DNA of 23,366 bases, from positions 2,070 to 25,435 of the forward strand of contig DEQB01000018.1 in the NCBI GenBank assembly GCA_002359085.1. The letters are read 5' to 3'. Position numbers and translations under genes: made by a program. The DNA comes from Erysipelothrix sp. UBA3377. Lineage in GTDB: Bacteria > Bacillota_I > Bacilli_A > Erysipelotrichales > Erysipelotrichaceae. Below, piece by piece: positions 1-7,362 of this stretch. Under the pieces are notes generated by a model, which did no database searches, was not told where the DNA came from, and was given only the letters and a program-made list of their open reading frames with translations. How positions within the stretch are numbered: position 1 is the first letter of the stretch; each line of letters begins with the position of its first letter.

Positions 1-620
1 TTCTTTCTTGAATAGATCGCAATATGCAATTCATCATTGTTAAAGTAGAAAGAAACATTCTCATGATGAATCTTAAGTAACGCAATCAACTTCTGCGGTG
101 ATAAAACATAAAACGCTTCATGACCACTTTCAGCATAGACATTGAATTCATCATTGAAATCAACACTTTCCATCAATTCCTTATCCAAGGAAGTATCTTT
201 AAATATCCAAAATCCTTTCGGATCAGAGTGATAGAAATTACGATCAATAATATACAATCGTCCCTCAATTTTACGTTTGGGTTTCACAATCACCCATTGC
301 CCTTTGAAATAAGTTGTGGTAGTGGTTGTCTTTCCATTACTGGTAACATTGGTTATTTCCACATCGGCACTTTCGAAGGTTACACCTTTATATTGAGCTT
401 TAAGATAATCTTCACTCCTAAAGGTATTCCCATTATTCACCAACTTCGTATCATAGATTCTATGTTTATCAAAACCATTTAATTCACCGTATTCAACATC
501 CCCAAACATGGATTCAAGTACCGGTAAAACAACGTTCATTTTATAGTTAACACGTCTTCTATGATAGAAAATGGCAAGCGTAATCCCCAATACGACCAGT
601 AATATAAAAAATATAATCAT
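1..620 (-). CDS. DUF3137-like membrane-anchored protein, 3' end cut by window
   Basis: The frame is open from an ATG at 618-620 to the window edge (206 codons), so the stop lies outside. AGGAG sits just upstream of the ATG. The protein starts with one hydrophobic segment (about residues 2-19) followed by HRRR, which suggests an N-terminal anchor with the bulk in the cytoplasm. The soluble part has the layout I associate with DUF3137: an NGKTTTTTTYFKG-type stretch, a KPKRKIEGRLYI strand, then a late NDELHIAIYSRK segment. That assignment is from memory of the family and no function is known. It is the last visible gene of a four-gene run (cca, ABC ATPase, permease, this gene), 14 bases after the permease stop, so it is probably co-expressed with the transporter. 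Confidence 0.6.
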   Translation of the reverse strand, partial: MIIFFILLVVLGITLAIFYHRRRVNYKMNVVLPVLESMFGDVEYGELNGFDKHRIYDTKLVNNGNTFRSEDYLKAQYKGVTFESADVEITNVTSNGKTTTTTTYFKGQWVIVKPKRKIEGRLYIIDRNFYHSDPKGFWIFKDTSLDKELMESVDFNDEFNVYAESGHEAFYVLSPQKLIALLKIHHENVSFYFNNDELHIAIYSRK

Positions 621-634
621 AGCGTCTCCTTTAC

Positions 635-3496
635 TTATTCATCAAATGTTTTTAAAGCTTCACTCATATTAACCGTGTTCGCACGTCTTGCCATTAGAAA
701 ATTAATCAACACGGACAAACCAAAAGTTAACACAAATGCATACAGATAACTGGATATTAAAATTTCATAATTAAACATGACCACATCAATCTCTGCTTGG
801 GTAACCACAAAGTAATGCAAAATCTTTCCAAACGCAAATCCAAATATGATGGCCATCAACGTTAAGATAATGTTTTCCCTTAGAATATAACTGGCCAACT
901 CATTTTTATTGAATCCCAAAACCTTTAAGGTCGCCAGTTCCTTTTGACGTTCATTCATGTTCATGGTAATCAAATTAATCAACACAAGCACTTCTAGGGC
1001 GATGGCTGCACCAATCACAACCCACACTACCACATCAAAGTTTTTCATCATATCCCGATAAGTTTCAGAAAGTTCATCTAAAAATTGAATAGCGACTACG
1101 TTTTCATCTTCTAAAACTTCCGTCGCAAGCGCATCTAAGTTTGTCGCATCCGTTTTAAAGAGTACGATGTTTTCTTGGGGCACATAACCCAGTTGTGCTT
1201 CCAAAGTCTGGTGACTCAAATAAATACTATGTCCAGCGTAGGTCTCCATAATGGCCCCTACTTGTAAGGTAATATTTTTACCATCCACCCTTAAACTAAA
1301 GGTATCGCCCACATCCAACTCAAGTTTTCTTGCGATCTTTTCAGTTAAAATAACATCATCGTAGTCATAATCTAAATGAACACCCGACTTTCGATCCCTT
1401 ACTTGTACAAATTCTGACAACTGCTTTAAGTCATCCGTACTATAAATACTGACATCAAAATGATCCAGTTCAATACCTTCCACATACATATGCAGTGCAT
1501 CCTCAAAATACGTATTTTCAAATTCATCTGAAACATAATAAACCAAACCATCGTATTGAATGATTTCATCAAACTGTTTGTCTACGATTGAATAAATTGA
1601 ATGTCTCAAACCAATCCCAACGATTAATAAACCTGTAGTACCCCCAATCCCCAACAAGGTCATAAAGAACCTGGATTTGTTTCTAAACAAGTTTCTAAAG
1701 CTCACCTTGTATAAGAACGAAAGACGCTTCCAAAGCCCTGTAAAACGTTCTAAGAGAATCCTCTGACCACTCTTGGGCGGTTGAGGACGCAATAAATTGG
1801 CTGTAGTTTCTTTAGAAATCTTCATACTCTTTATAAATGTAACACCCACACTGCTTAAAAATCCAACCATTAAAGGAATATACGTATACTGCCAAATCAC
1901 ACCATCCACCAATTCAGGTGTTTGGTACATAATACGATACGCATCATAAATAAGTTGCGGGATGAAAAAGAAACCAAAGTATAAACCAATCAATGATCCA
2001 ATCACCCAAGACAACCCACTGAATAATATATATTTCATCGAAGTTCTTAACGGACTATAACCCAGTGCTTTATAAACACCCATTTCCATTCTATTTTCTT
2101 CAATGAGACGACTCATGGTACTCAATGTAACCAAAATTGCTACAAAAAAGAAAATTACAGGGAATACTTTCCCAATCTTCTCAATACGCATACTGTCGTC
2201 ATAAAATTCGCGATACCCAATGATTGCGGCTTCACGATCTGAAACAATCATCGTACCATGGTCTGCATTTTCAATGGCTTCATAACCACGATCAATTTCT
2301 TTTTGGGCATCATCCAGTTCTTGAATCGCACTTGCTTTTTCACTTTCATAAAGCGCAAGATTGCGTTCATATTCTGCCAAGCCTTCATTATAGGCAACCA
2401 ACCCTCTCTCAAGTTGGGTCATGCCACTTTCAAATTGTTCACTGTAAACCCGAAGTTCTTCAACCCCTTCGTCCAGTTGTTTCTCTAAAACTTCTTTGAC
2501 TTCCTCATTTTCGGTTTGTGCGATTTGAACACGAATCACTTCCAACTGATTCTCCATCAAAGTTTTAATACGACCAAAATTAATGCGCGCTGCACCAATG
2601 CGCTCCTCAACCGTTCCAGATAGCACAAAACCACCTGACAACTGCGTAACACCATCTTCCAACTGCACATAAGCAGCGTCCAATTGTTTCTTAGCATTCT
2701 TAAATTCCTGTTCCGCTTTTGAAAACTCAGCTTCCGCTTCACGTCTACCTTCATCCAAAGTAACCTGTGCTTCCGCTAACTTTTCCAACTCTGGCACAAT
2801 GGCGCGATTAAAACGATTCTCAGAAATCATATCATTATGTTTATCTAAGAAATACACCACATCATCCACACTCGCATCTTGAATACGAATCGCTGTATAA
2901 ATATCATCATTCACAACCGGTAAATTCAATCCATAGATAAAGCCATTGACCTTGCCCACACCCAGTTGGGATTGACCCCGATCTAAGTTTAAATACATAC
3001 TGGACTCAATGAATCCCACAACTTTTACTTCAGTAGTTTCAAAAACATTGTGTTCAAATATTTGAAGTGTATCACCCAATTCAAGATCAAACATTTGTTT
3101 CATAATCACATCCGCAATGACATCCAAATCATTCTGAGGCATTGACCCTTCAATCAAAGTAACATCACGTTTTGTGACATCAGTATAAGCATATACCTTT
3201 AAGACATCATCAACTTTATCACTTCTCGCAAAGACAGTATCATCCAAGATACCTTCCACATTGCCACCTAGAAGGGTTTCAATTTCTTCAATCATCGCAT
3301 CATCAATACCCAGTGTATGTTGAATTTGATAATCCAAGACACGGTGGGTATCCATGTAGTGATCTGCTGTTTGACGCATATCATAACCCGTGACCTGAAT
3401 CCCCACAAAAAAACCCACGCCTAAGGCTGTAATTAACACCAGCGCAATGAATTGAAAATAATTACTTTTAATTTCTCTAAAAAGATCTTTTACCAT
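635..3496 (-). CDS. FtsX/MacB-type ABC transporter permease with long coiled-coil insert
   Basis: 953 residues. A transmembrane helix lies near residues 15-35. It is followed by an extracytoplasmic region that includes a long Glu/Lys/Gln-rich coiled coil (about 235-410). A first FtsX domain spans about 438-565, with the typical EENRMEMGVYKALGYSP motif after its first helix. A further helix lies near 620-640, then a second extracytoplasmic part, and a second FtsX domain spans about 830-950 with the matching ERQKELATLKVLGFN motif. Duplicated FtsX domains in one chain are typical of Firmicutes permeases that pair with MacB/LolD-type ATPases in lipid, peptide or antibiotic export, or in mechanotransmission. 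The substrate cannot be told from sequence. The start overlaps the ATPase stop by 7 bases (ATGGTAA), implying translational coupling and a shared complex. Confidence 0.88.
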   Translation of the reverse strand: MVKDLFREIKSNYFQFIALVLITALGVGFFVGIQVTGYDMRQTADHYMDTHRVLDYQIQHTLGIDDAMIEEIETLLGGNVEGILDDTVFARSDKVDDVLKVYAYTDVTKRDVTLIEGSMPQNDLDVIADVIMKQMFDLELGDTLQIFEHNVFETTEVKVVGFIESSMYLNLDRGQSQLGVGKVNGFIYGLNLPVVNDDIYTAIRIQDASVDDVVYFLDKHNDMISENRFNRAIVPELEKLAEAQVTLDEGRREAEAEFSKAEQEFKNAKKQLDAAYVQLEDGVTQLSGGFVLSGTVEERIGAARINFGRIKTLMENQLEVIRVQIAQTENEEVKEVLEKQLDEGVEELRVYSEQFESGMTQLERGLVAYNEGLAEYERNLALYESEKASAIQELDDAQKEIDRGYEAIENADHGTMIVSDREAAIIGYREFYDDSMRIEKIGKVFPVIFFFVAILVTLSTMSRLIEENRMEMGVYKALGYSPLRTSMKYILFSGLSWVIGSLIGLYFGFFFIPQLIYDAYRIMYQTPELVDGVIWQYTYIPLMVGFLSSVGVTFIKSMKISKETTANLLRPQPPKSGQRILLERFTGLWKRLSFLYKVSFRNLFRNKSRFFMTLLGIGGTTGLLIVGIGLRHSIYSIVDKQFDEIIQYDGLVYYVSDEFENTYFEDALHMYVEGIELDHFDVSIYSTDDLKQLSEFVQVRDRKSGVHLDYDYDDVILTEKIARKLELDVGDTFSLRVDGKNITLQVGAIMETYAGHSIYLSHQTLEAQLGYVPQENIVLFKTDATNLDALATEVLEDENVVAIQFLDELSETYRDMMKNFDVVVWVVIGAAIALEVLVLINLITMNMNERQKELATLKVLGFNKNELASYILRENIILTLMAIIFGFAFGKILHYFVVTQAEIDVVMFNYEILISSYLYAFVLTFGLSVLINFLMARRANTVNMSEALKTFDE

Positions 3497-4191
3497 TCGA
3501 TTTCATCCACACCTAAGATATGATCGTTTTTGATATTTTCTTCAACGCGACCATTTTTAATCTCAATGATTTGGTCTGCCATTTGTGTAATGGCACGGTT
3601 ATGAGTAATAACCACAACCGTCATATTATAAACACGACTGCATTCATGTAGAACCCGCAATATCTGAGTTCCCGTTTCTGTGTCCAATGCACCAGTTGGT
3701 TCATCACAGAGTAACAGCTTCGGATTTTTTGCGATGGCACGCGCAATCGCAACCCGTTGCTGTTCACCACCAGATAATTGGGCCGGAAAGTTATCCAAAC
3801 GATCGCCCAATCCAACTTGTTCAAGGGTCTCTCTTGCATCTTTCGCATCCTCTTTAATCTGGGTAGCCATTTCAACATTTTCAAGTGCTGTTAAATTGGA
3901 AATCAAATTATAACTTTGAAACACAAAGCCCACATCATCCCGTCTGTAGTAAGTCATTTCCTTATCCGTAAGATTACTGATTTCCCTACCATCAACCTTT
4001 ATAGACCCAGAGCTGGGTAAATCCATGCCTCCTAATATATTCATGACCGTTGTCTTACCAGCCCCTGAAGGTCCCACAATCACGGTAAAAGAGCCAACTT
4101 CTATTTCGAAATTGACACCATCCGCAGCTTTGATTTCATTATCACCCATTTTATATACTTTTTTAATATTATTTACCGTTATATATCCCAT
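3490..4191 (-). CDS. ABC transporter ATP-binding protein (MacB/LolD class)
   Basis: 233 residues, normal size for a stand-alone nucleotide-binding subunit. Visible motifs are Walker A GPSGAGKT (40-47), Q-loop Q92 in VFQSYNL, signature LSGGE (139-143), Walker B LLLCDE (159-164), D-loop GALD and switch H197 in VITHN. The motif spacing and the PSSGSI segment after Walker A are those of the MacB/LolD/FtsE type. It powers the FtsX permease encoded directly downstream. The ATG lies inside the end of cca, overlapping it by 13 bases, with AAGAGG about 8 bases upstream, so its translation is likely coupled to cca. Confidence 0.93.
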   Translation of the reverse strand: MGYITVNNIKKVYKMGDNEIKAADGVNFEIEVGSFTVIVGPSGAGKTTVMNILGGMDLPSSGSIKVDGREISNLTDKEMTYYRRDDVGFVFQSYNLISNLTALENVEMATQIKEDAKDARETLEQVGLGDRLDNFPAQLSGGEQQRVAIARAIAKNPKLLLCDEPTGALDTETGTQILRVLHECSRVYNMTVVVITHNRAITQMADQIIEIKNGRVEENIKNDHILGVDEIEW

Positions 4192-5480
4192 CTCTTAACC
4201 TCTTTTAACAATACTTCCTTTTTGTTCTCTATCTTGCCTTCAATAACACCCATCAATAAATACTCAAGCGCCATTTTACGAGAAGCAGCGTCCACACCCA
4301 AAGCATCGCCCTTGATATCCAAATCTTTAATCAACAATACGGGTTTCTCAATTTCTATGGTATCAAGAAAACGATGATACTGATCACACTTCTCAATTTG
4401 ATAAAAAGCCAATTCAGATTTTGCGATATTATCTGCTTTCTTAAAATCAATCAACATTCTCATAAATTCAAGCCCATGTTTGGACACCAATTTCTTCATC
4501 GATACATAATCAGTCGGTATGGATAAGTCATGGTAACGAATCAACTTACAAACCAAATCCACATTGATTGCGGTCCCTTCTAAATACCGAAACGCAATCT
4601 TTTCACTTTCTTTTGCGTGATTCGGATATCCGAATTGCCCATTATCTTTCACAACCTTCGTATGAATTTTTCCCAAATCATGAAACAGTCCAGCCAATCT
4701 TAATTCCAAGCCATCCAAATGACGCATGACTTCCAGCGTATGTTCAAAAAGATTATACTTATGGAATTGATTGTTTTGATCAAAAGTATAAGCCACTTTG
4801 AATTCATCGATTAAAAACAATAATACATTGGGATGCGTATATACTGTATCCACAAAGTTTTCTGTCATGATTAACTTTATAAATTCTGGACGTACTTGGT
4901 TCCAACTCAAATGGCTGATTTTATAAAAGTTTGATTTCCATGCTTGATACGTTTCAGTCTCAATCTCAAATCCAGTTTGAGATTGGAAACGAATCAACCG
5001 CAACATTCTCAAATAATCCTCTTGAAAGGTTAAAACGGGATCATTGATGGTTCTTAATAAACGATGTTTGATATCATACATACCATCCACATAATCTAAA
5101 ATTCCCTTGGTGGTGTGGTATAAAAGTCCATTGATTGTAAAGTCACGACGCATTAAATCATCCAATAAACCTGCTTCAAAATCCAAGGTTGATGGATGAC
5201 GATGGTTTAAATACACCCCTTCTTTACGAAAGCGTGTAATTTCTATATCATATTGATCCACTTTAAATGTCAAATTTCCAAATCTTTCAAACAACTTGGG
5301 TTTGTAATCTACAAAAACTGTCACCAACAATTCAAAGGGCATGTTTGTACAAATATCAATGTCATGTGTTTCTATATTTAAAAGTGCATCACGAACACAT
5401 CCACCCACCAAATATGCATCATATTGGTGAACTTCAATTTGTTTAAGAAGGTTCAAAGCAACTTGTGGAAACACAACCAT
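4179..5480 (-). CDS. cca: CCA tRNA nucleotidyltransferase
   Basis: Adds or repairs the 3'-CCA end of tRNAs using CTP and ATP. With the ATG at 5478-5480 the protein has 433 residues. The class II nucleotidyltransferase core shows GG at 26-27, RD at 30-31 and the metal-binding DxD at D40/D42. It is followed by the RRDFTINGL motif and the EDYLRMLRLIRF motif of the neck/base-recognition region. Further on there is an HD-type domain with AGLFHDLGK, as in enzymes that also carry phosphohydrolase activity. A longer frame begins with GTG at 5489, but that GTG is part of the AGGTGA ribosome binding site six bases before the ATG, so I prefer the ATG. An extended -10 box is upstream. It heads the operon with the ABC transporter genes. 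Confidence 0.93.
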   Translation of the reverse strand: MVVFPQVALNLLKQIEVHQYDAYLVGGCVRDALLNIETHDIDICTNMPFELLVTVFVDYKPKLFERFGNLTFKVDQYDIEITRFRKEGVYLNHRHPSTLDFEAGLLDDLMRRDFTINGLLYHTTKGILDYVDGMYDIKHRLLRTINDPVLTFQEDYLRMLRLIRFQSQTGFEIETETYQAWKSNFYKISHLSWNQVRPEFIKLIMTENFVDTVYTHPNVLLFLIDEFKVAYTFDQNNQFHKYNLFEHTLEVMRHLDGLELRLAGLFHDLGKIHTKVVKDNGQFGYPNHAKESEKIAFRYLEGTAINVDLVCKLIRYHDLSIPTDYVSMKKLVSKHGLEFMRMLIDFKKADNIAKSELAFYQIEKCDQYHRFLDTIEIEKPVLLIKDLDIKGDALGVDAASRKMALEYLLMGVIEGKIENKKEVLLKEVKRWDI

Positions 5481-5497
5481 AGATATCACCTACATTT

Positions 5498-5506
5498 ATT
5501 ATAACA
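5498..5506 (-). promoter_or_regulatory. Extended -10 promoter for cca operon
   Basis: Reads TGTTATAAT on the minus strand, 18 bases before the cca start codon. The -35 region (ATATTA at 17-base spacing) is poor, as expected when an extended -10 is used. It lies downstream of the hsp20 terminator, so the cca operon is transcribed independently. Confidence 0.6.
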
Positions 5507-5537
5507 TCAATTGAGATAAATAATATATCCGCACCAT

Positions 5538-5562
5538 CAAAAAAAAGAGCCCATAGGCTCTT
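5538..5562 (-). terminator. Rho-independent terminator of hsp20
   Basis: A 7-bp stem (AAGAGCC with GGCTCTT, loop of four) spans 5545-5562 and is followed on the minus strand by a run of eight T. It lies just past the hsp20 stop and separates it from cca. Confidence 0.88.
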
Positions 5563-5572
5563 AACTCAAAAC

Positions 5573-5971
5573 TTATCTCACTTCAATGCGTTTAACAGTT
5601 TCTTCTTTAACTTTCACTGGGAGTTTAACACGCAAGACACCATTTTCATAACTTGCATCAATATCGTTGCCATCCACTTCCTCAAAACGAATTTGTTTAA
5701 AAAAGTTTCTTGTAGTTCTGGAACGATATACATAGTTCTTGTCTGTTGTATCCTCCACACTTTCATTAAAAGATGCTCTCAGTGTTAAAACATCCTTCTT
5801 AAATTCAATCTCAATATCTTCCTTATCAAATCCAGGGAGATCTACTTCTATCACATAGTTATCATCTTCACGATAAATATCGATATCACTCCCGTAACTG
5901 AAATTGGAAAACGTAGAATCATTAAAGAAATTATCGATTAAGTTTTGAGTACGTAATGTTGGTTATCTCAT
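5573..5971 (-). CDS. Hsp20-family small heat shock protein, interrupted by in-frame TAA at codon 3
   Basis: The ATG at 5969-5971 has an ideal AAAGGAGG seven bases upstream, but the third codon is TAA (5963-5965). After that stop the same frame is open for 129 codons and reads as a complete alpha-crystallin protein. It has an N-terminal arm (PTLRTQNLIDNFFND), the domain beginning DIDIYREDDNYVIEVDLPGF, the ENGVLRVKLP signature, and the C-terminal IEV (IxI/V) motif used for oligomerisation. Total length would be 132 residues, normal for bacterial Hsp20 holdases. No ATG, GTG or TTG follows in frame until GTG at 5854 (codon 40). That GTG has no ribosome binding site and would remove the first strand of the domain. 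So either the gene is recently inactivated, the sequence has an error, or expression is non-canonical. Two CIRCE operators flank its promoter. Confidence 0.8.
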
Positions 5972-5985
5972 AAATATGCCTCCTT

Positions 5986-6012
5986 TTATCACTCTAACCA
6001 TTCGAGTGCCAA
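5986..6012 (-). promoter_or_regulatory. CIRCE operator, promoter-proximal (HrcA site)
   Basis: TTATCACTC, nine bases, GAGTGCCAA: 16 of 18 arm positions match the CIRCE consensus TTAGCACTC-N9-GAGTGCTAA. It lies between the -10 box and the ribosome binding site of hsp20, just downstream of the predicted transcription start, where HrcA would block elongation or initiation. Confidence 0.85.
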
Positions 6013-6022
6013 CCACAATATT

Positions 6023-6050
6023 ATTATAACACATAGTTTGGCACTGTCAA
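6023..6050 (-). promoter_or_regulatory. Sigma-A promoter of hsp20
   Basis: Perfect TTGACA (6045-6050) and perfect TATAAT (6023-6028), with a 16-base spacer that also carries TG one base upstream of the -10. The -35 lies inside the distal CIRCE element, and the predicted start near 6016 abuts the proximal one. Such a strong promoter fits a gene held off by a repressor. Confidence 0.88.
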
Positions 6051-6064
6051 CTGTTGAGTGCTAA
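6038..6064 (-). promoter_or_regulatory. CIRCE operator, promoter-distal (HrcA site)
   Basis: TTGGCACTG, nine bases, GAGTGCTAA: 16 of 18 arm positions match the CIRCE consensus, and the right arm is perfect. It overlaps the -35 box of the hsp20 promoter. Confidence 0.85.
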
Positions 6065-6080
6065 AAAACATTTGATGTCA

Positions 6081-6464
6081 TTAAATCGTAATCTCAATTT
6101 GATTCCCTTCAATTCCAACGATACAACTTTCATAGTATCCATCTCCTGTAGTTCTGGGACCACTGAGTATTTCATACCCATCATCTCGCAATCGATTTGT
6201 CAGTGCATCAACCGCCATTTTGCTCCCAACACTGATCGCTATATGAATGAATCCTGTTCTCACGAGAGTTTTTTCAACATCTTCCATGATCATTTTATTC
6301 ATAATCTCCAATCGCGCACCTGTATTGAAGGTTAAAAAATAAGACTTAAACCCCGTTTTTAAATTATGATACAAGTCATTGGATTGGGCTTCAAAATAGG
6401 TTTCAAAGAATTGTCGAGTCTTTTCTAAATCATTAACATACATGGCGATGTGTTCTATATACAT
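6081..6464 (-). CDS. VOC/glyoxalase-fold protein
   Basis: 127 residues, typical for a single vicinal-oxygen-chelate protein made of two beta-alpha-beta-beta-beta modules. Candidate metal ligands occur at the usual four places: H5 (IEHIAMYV), E53 (ARLEIM), H74 (GFIHIAIS) and E124 (NQIEITI). This HxE/HxE set is that of glyoxalase I-like lactoylglutathione lyases, but relatives include antibiotic-resistance and dioxygenase enzymes, so the substrate is not assigned. GGGGAGGT precedes the ATG. The gene has its own extended -10. No terminator is visible between it and the hsp20 promoter, so read-through into hsp20 is possible. Confidence 0.85.
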   Translation of the reverse strand: MYIEHIAMYVNDLEKTRQFFETYFEAQSNDLYHNLKTGFKSYFLTFNTGARLEIMNKMIMEDVEKTLVRTGFIHIAISVGSKMAVDALTNRLRDDGYEILSGPRTTGDGYYESCIVGIEGNQIEITI

Positions 6465-6492
6465 AACACTACCTCCCCTTCTCTATAAATCC

Positions 6493-6501
6493 ATTGTATC
6501 A
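6493..6501 (-). promoter_or_regulatory. Extended -10 promoter of the VOC gene
   Basis: TGATACAAT on the minus strand, 28 bases before the ATG. It lies downstream of the terminator at 6577-6601. No convincing -35 box. Confidence 0.5.
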
Positions 6502-6576
6502 TAACATCTCACCTTATTTTCTCATCAGTACACTATCCAAGAAAAACAAGTGTCCTTTACCTTTTGACATAACGAA

Positions 6577-6601
6577 AATAAAAAACAATCCGAAGATTGT
6601 T
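6577..6601 (-). terminator. Rho-independent terminator of the J-domain gene
   Basis: AACAATC and GATTGTT (6584-6601) pair around a TTCG loop, giving the very stable C(UUCG)G tetraloop in RNA, followed by a T-rich tract. It begins directly after the stop codon at 6603. Confidence 0.88.
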
Positions 6602-6602
6602 A

Positions 6603-6911
6603 TTAATGATTCATTAAAAATAAGATAAACCACACAAAACCCAAGATCAACAGTAACATAATCAAGGGGTAGTAGGTAATGTTGGGGCGTTGTTGGGGTT
6701 CACGTTTCATATTGCGATGTGTATAAATAACTTTTGGTTTCTGATCAAAATGTTTTAACACTTGGGTATACGCTTGGTTGATATCTTTCATGATTTGATC
6801 ATCGCCTTGACGATCTGGATGATGTTGTTTCGCAAGTTTACGATACGCCTTTTTAACATCACTCATACTGGCCGATTCATTCAAACCCAATATTTCAAAT
6901 TCTTTAAGCAT
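6603..6911 (-). CDS. Short J-domain protein with C-terminal membrane anchor
   Basis: 102 residues. An N-terminal J domain (about 3-58) carries the HPD motif at 31-33 between helix II (DVKKAYRKLAKQHH) and helix III (IMKDINQAYTQVLKHF), so it should stimulate the ATPase of DnaK. There is no Gly/Phe-rich region, zinc finger or substrate-binding domain, so this is a class C J-protein. After a basic linker, one hydrophobic helix (about 80-99) ends the protein, which makes it tail-anchored with the J domain in the cytoplasm. The start codon overlaps the stop of the upstream membrane-protein gene by 8 bases, suggesting the two act together at the membrane. Its client is unknown. Confidence 0.85.
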   Translation of the reverse strand: MLKEFEILGLNESASMSDVKKAYRKLAKQHHPDRQGDDQIMKDINQAYTQVLKHFDQKPKVIYTHRNMKREPQQRPNITYYPLIMLLLILGFVWFILFLMNH

Positions 6912-7287
6912 CTTTTATCCCTCGTTTTTTTAATTCACGTTGCATAATTACCAACGAAATCAGTGTTAATACCATGATACACCCTAAGACAATCAAATGC
7001 CCGTAATATAATCGTTTCCGTAAGATTAAAATCAATACGAGCAAGAAAAGACTCACACCCGCAAACAACTTACTTTCTTTGATTAAAATATCTGAACTAG
7101 AATCTCTTATTTCATTTGGAAAATCACGCATGATGAGCACACCCATAAAAACAAACATCCACACAACAGGATATACCACAATTAATAAAACATCTTCAAA
7201 TCGCAAGATTAAAAGGTAACCCACCAAAAAGGTTACACCCACTAGGACTGGCGCCATCATAGACAAGTTTTCTTTAAATCGTTTCAT
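6904..7287 (-). CDS. Small four-helix membrane protein, unknown function
   Basis: 127 residues with four predicted membrane helices (about 9-28, 32-52, 73-88, 93-113) and a basic C-terminus (RELKKRG). I do not recognise the family. It overlaps the J-domain gene by 8 bases. No Shine-Dalgarno sequence precedes the ATG at 7285-7287, and the only good promoter box would place the transcription start at or next to the ATG, so the mRNA may be leaderless. An internal start at Met10 or Met11 is possible but also lacks a good binding site. Confidence 0.7.
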   Translation of the reverse strand: MKRFKENLSMMAPVLVGVTFLVGYLLILRFEDVLLIVVYPVVWMFVFMGVLIMRDFPNEIRDSSSDILIKESKLFAGVSLFLLVLILILRKRLYYGHLIVLGCIMVLTLISLVIMQRELKKRGIKDA

Positions 7288-7293
7288 TATATT

Positions 7294-7302
7294 ATGATAC
7301 CA
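7294..7302 (-). promoter_or_regulatory. Extended -10 promoter for membrane protein/J-protein pair
   Basis: TGGTATCAT on the minus strand, starting only seven bases before the ATG. A transcription start at the usual distance would fall on the start codon. Another TATAAT overlaps the ATG (7286-7291) and would favour an internal start. No clear -35. Confidence 0.4.
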
Positions 7303-7331
7303 TACCCTATTTAAAAATAGTAGAAACTACA

Positions 7332-7359
7332 ATAAAAAGGTGCCATCAATGACACCTTT
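7332..7359 (-). terminator. Rho-independent terminator of the ileS/RNA methyltransferase transcript
   Basis: AAAGGTG (7336-7342) pairs with CACCTTT (7353-7359), with an inner CAT/ATG extension, followed by a T-rich tail on the minus strand. It starts just after the methyltransferase stop. Confidence 0.82.
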
Positions 7360-7362
7360 GGA

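Noticed and set aside
120..482. Plus-strand frame of 120 codons near the left edge
   Set aside because: It is antisense to the open minus-strand DUF3137-like frame (1-620), which has a good ribosome binding site and operon context.
5573..5854. Hsp20 starting at GTG 5854
   Set aside because: No binding site, and it would cut into the alpha-crystallin domain. The homologous frame continues upstream to the TAA at codon 3.
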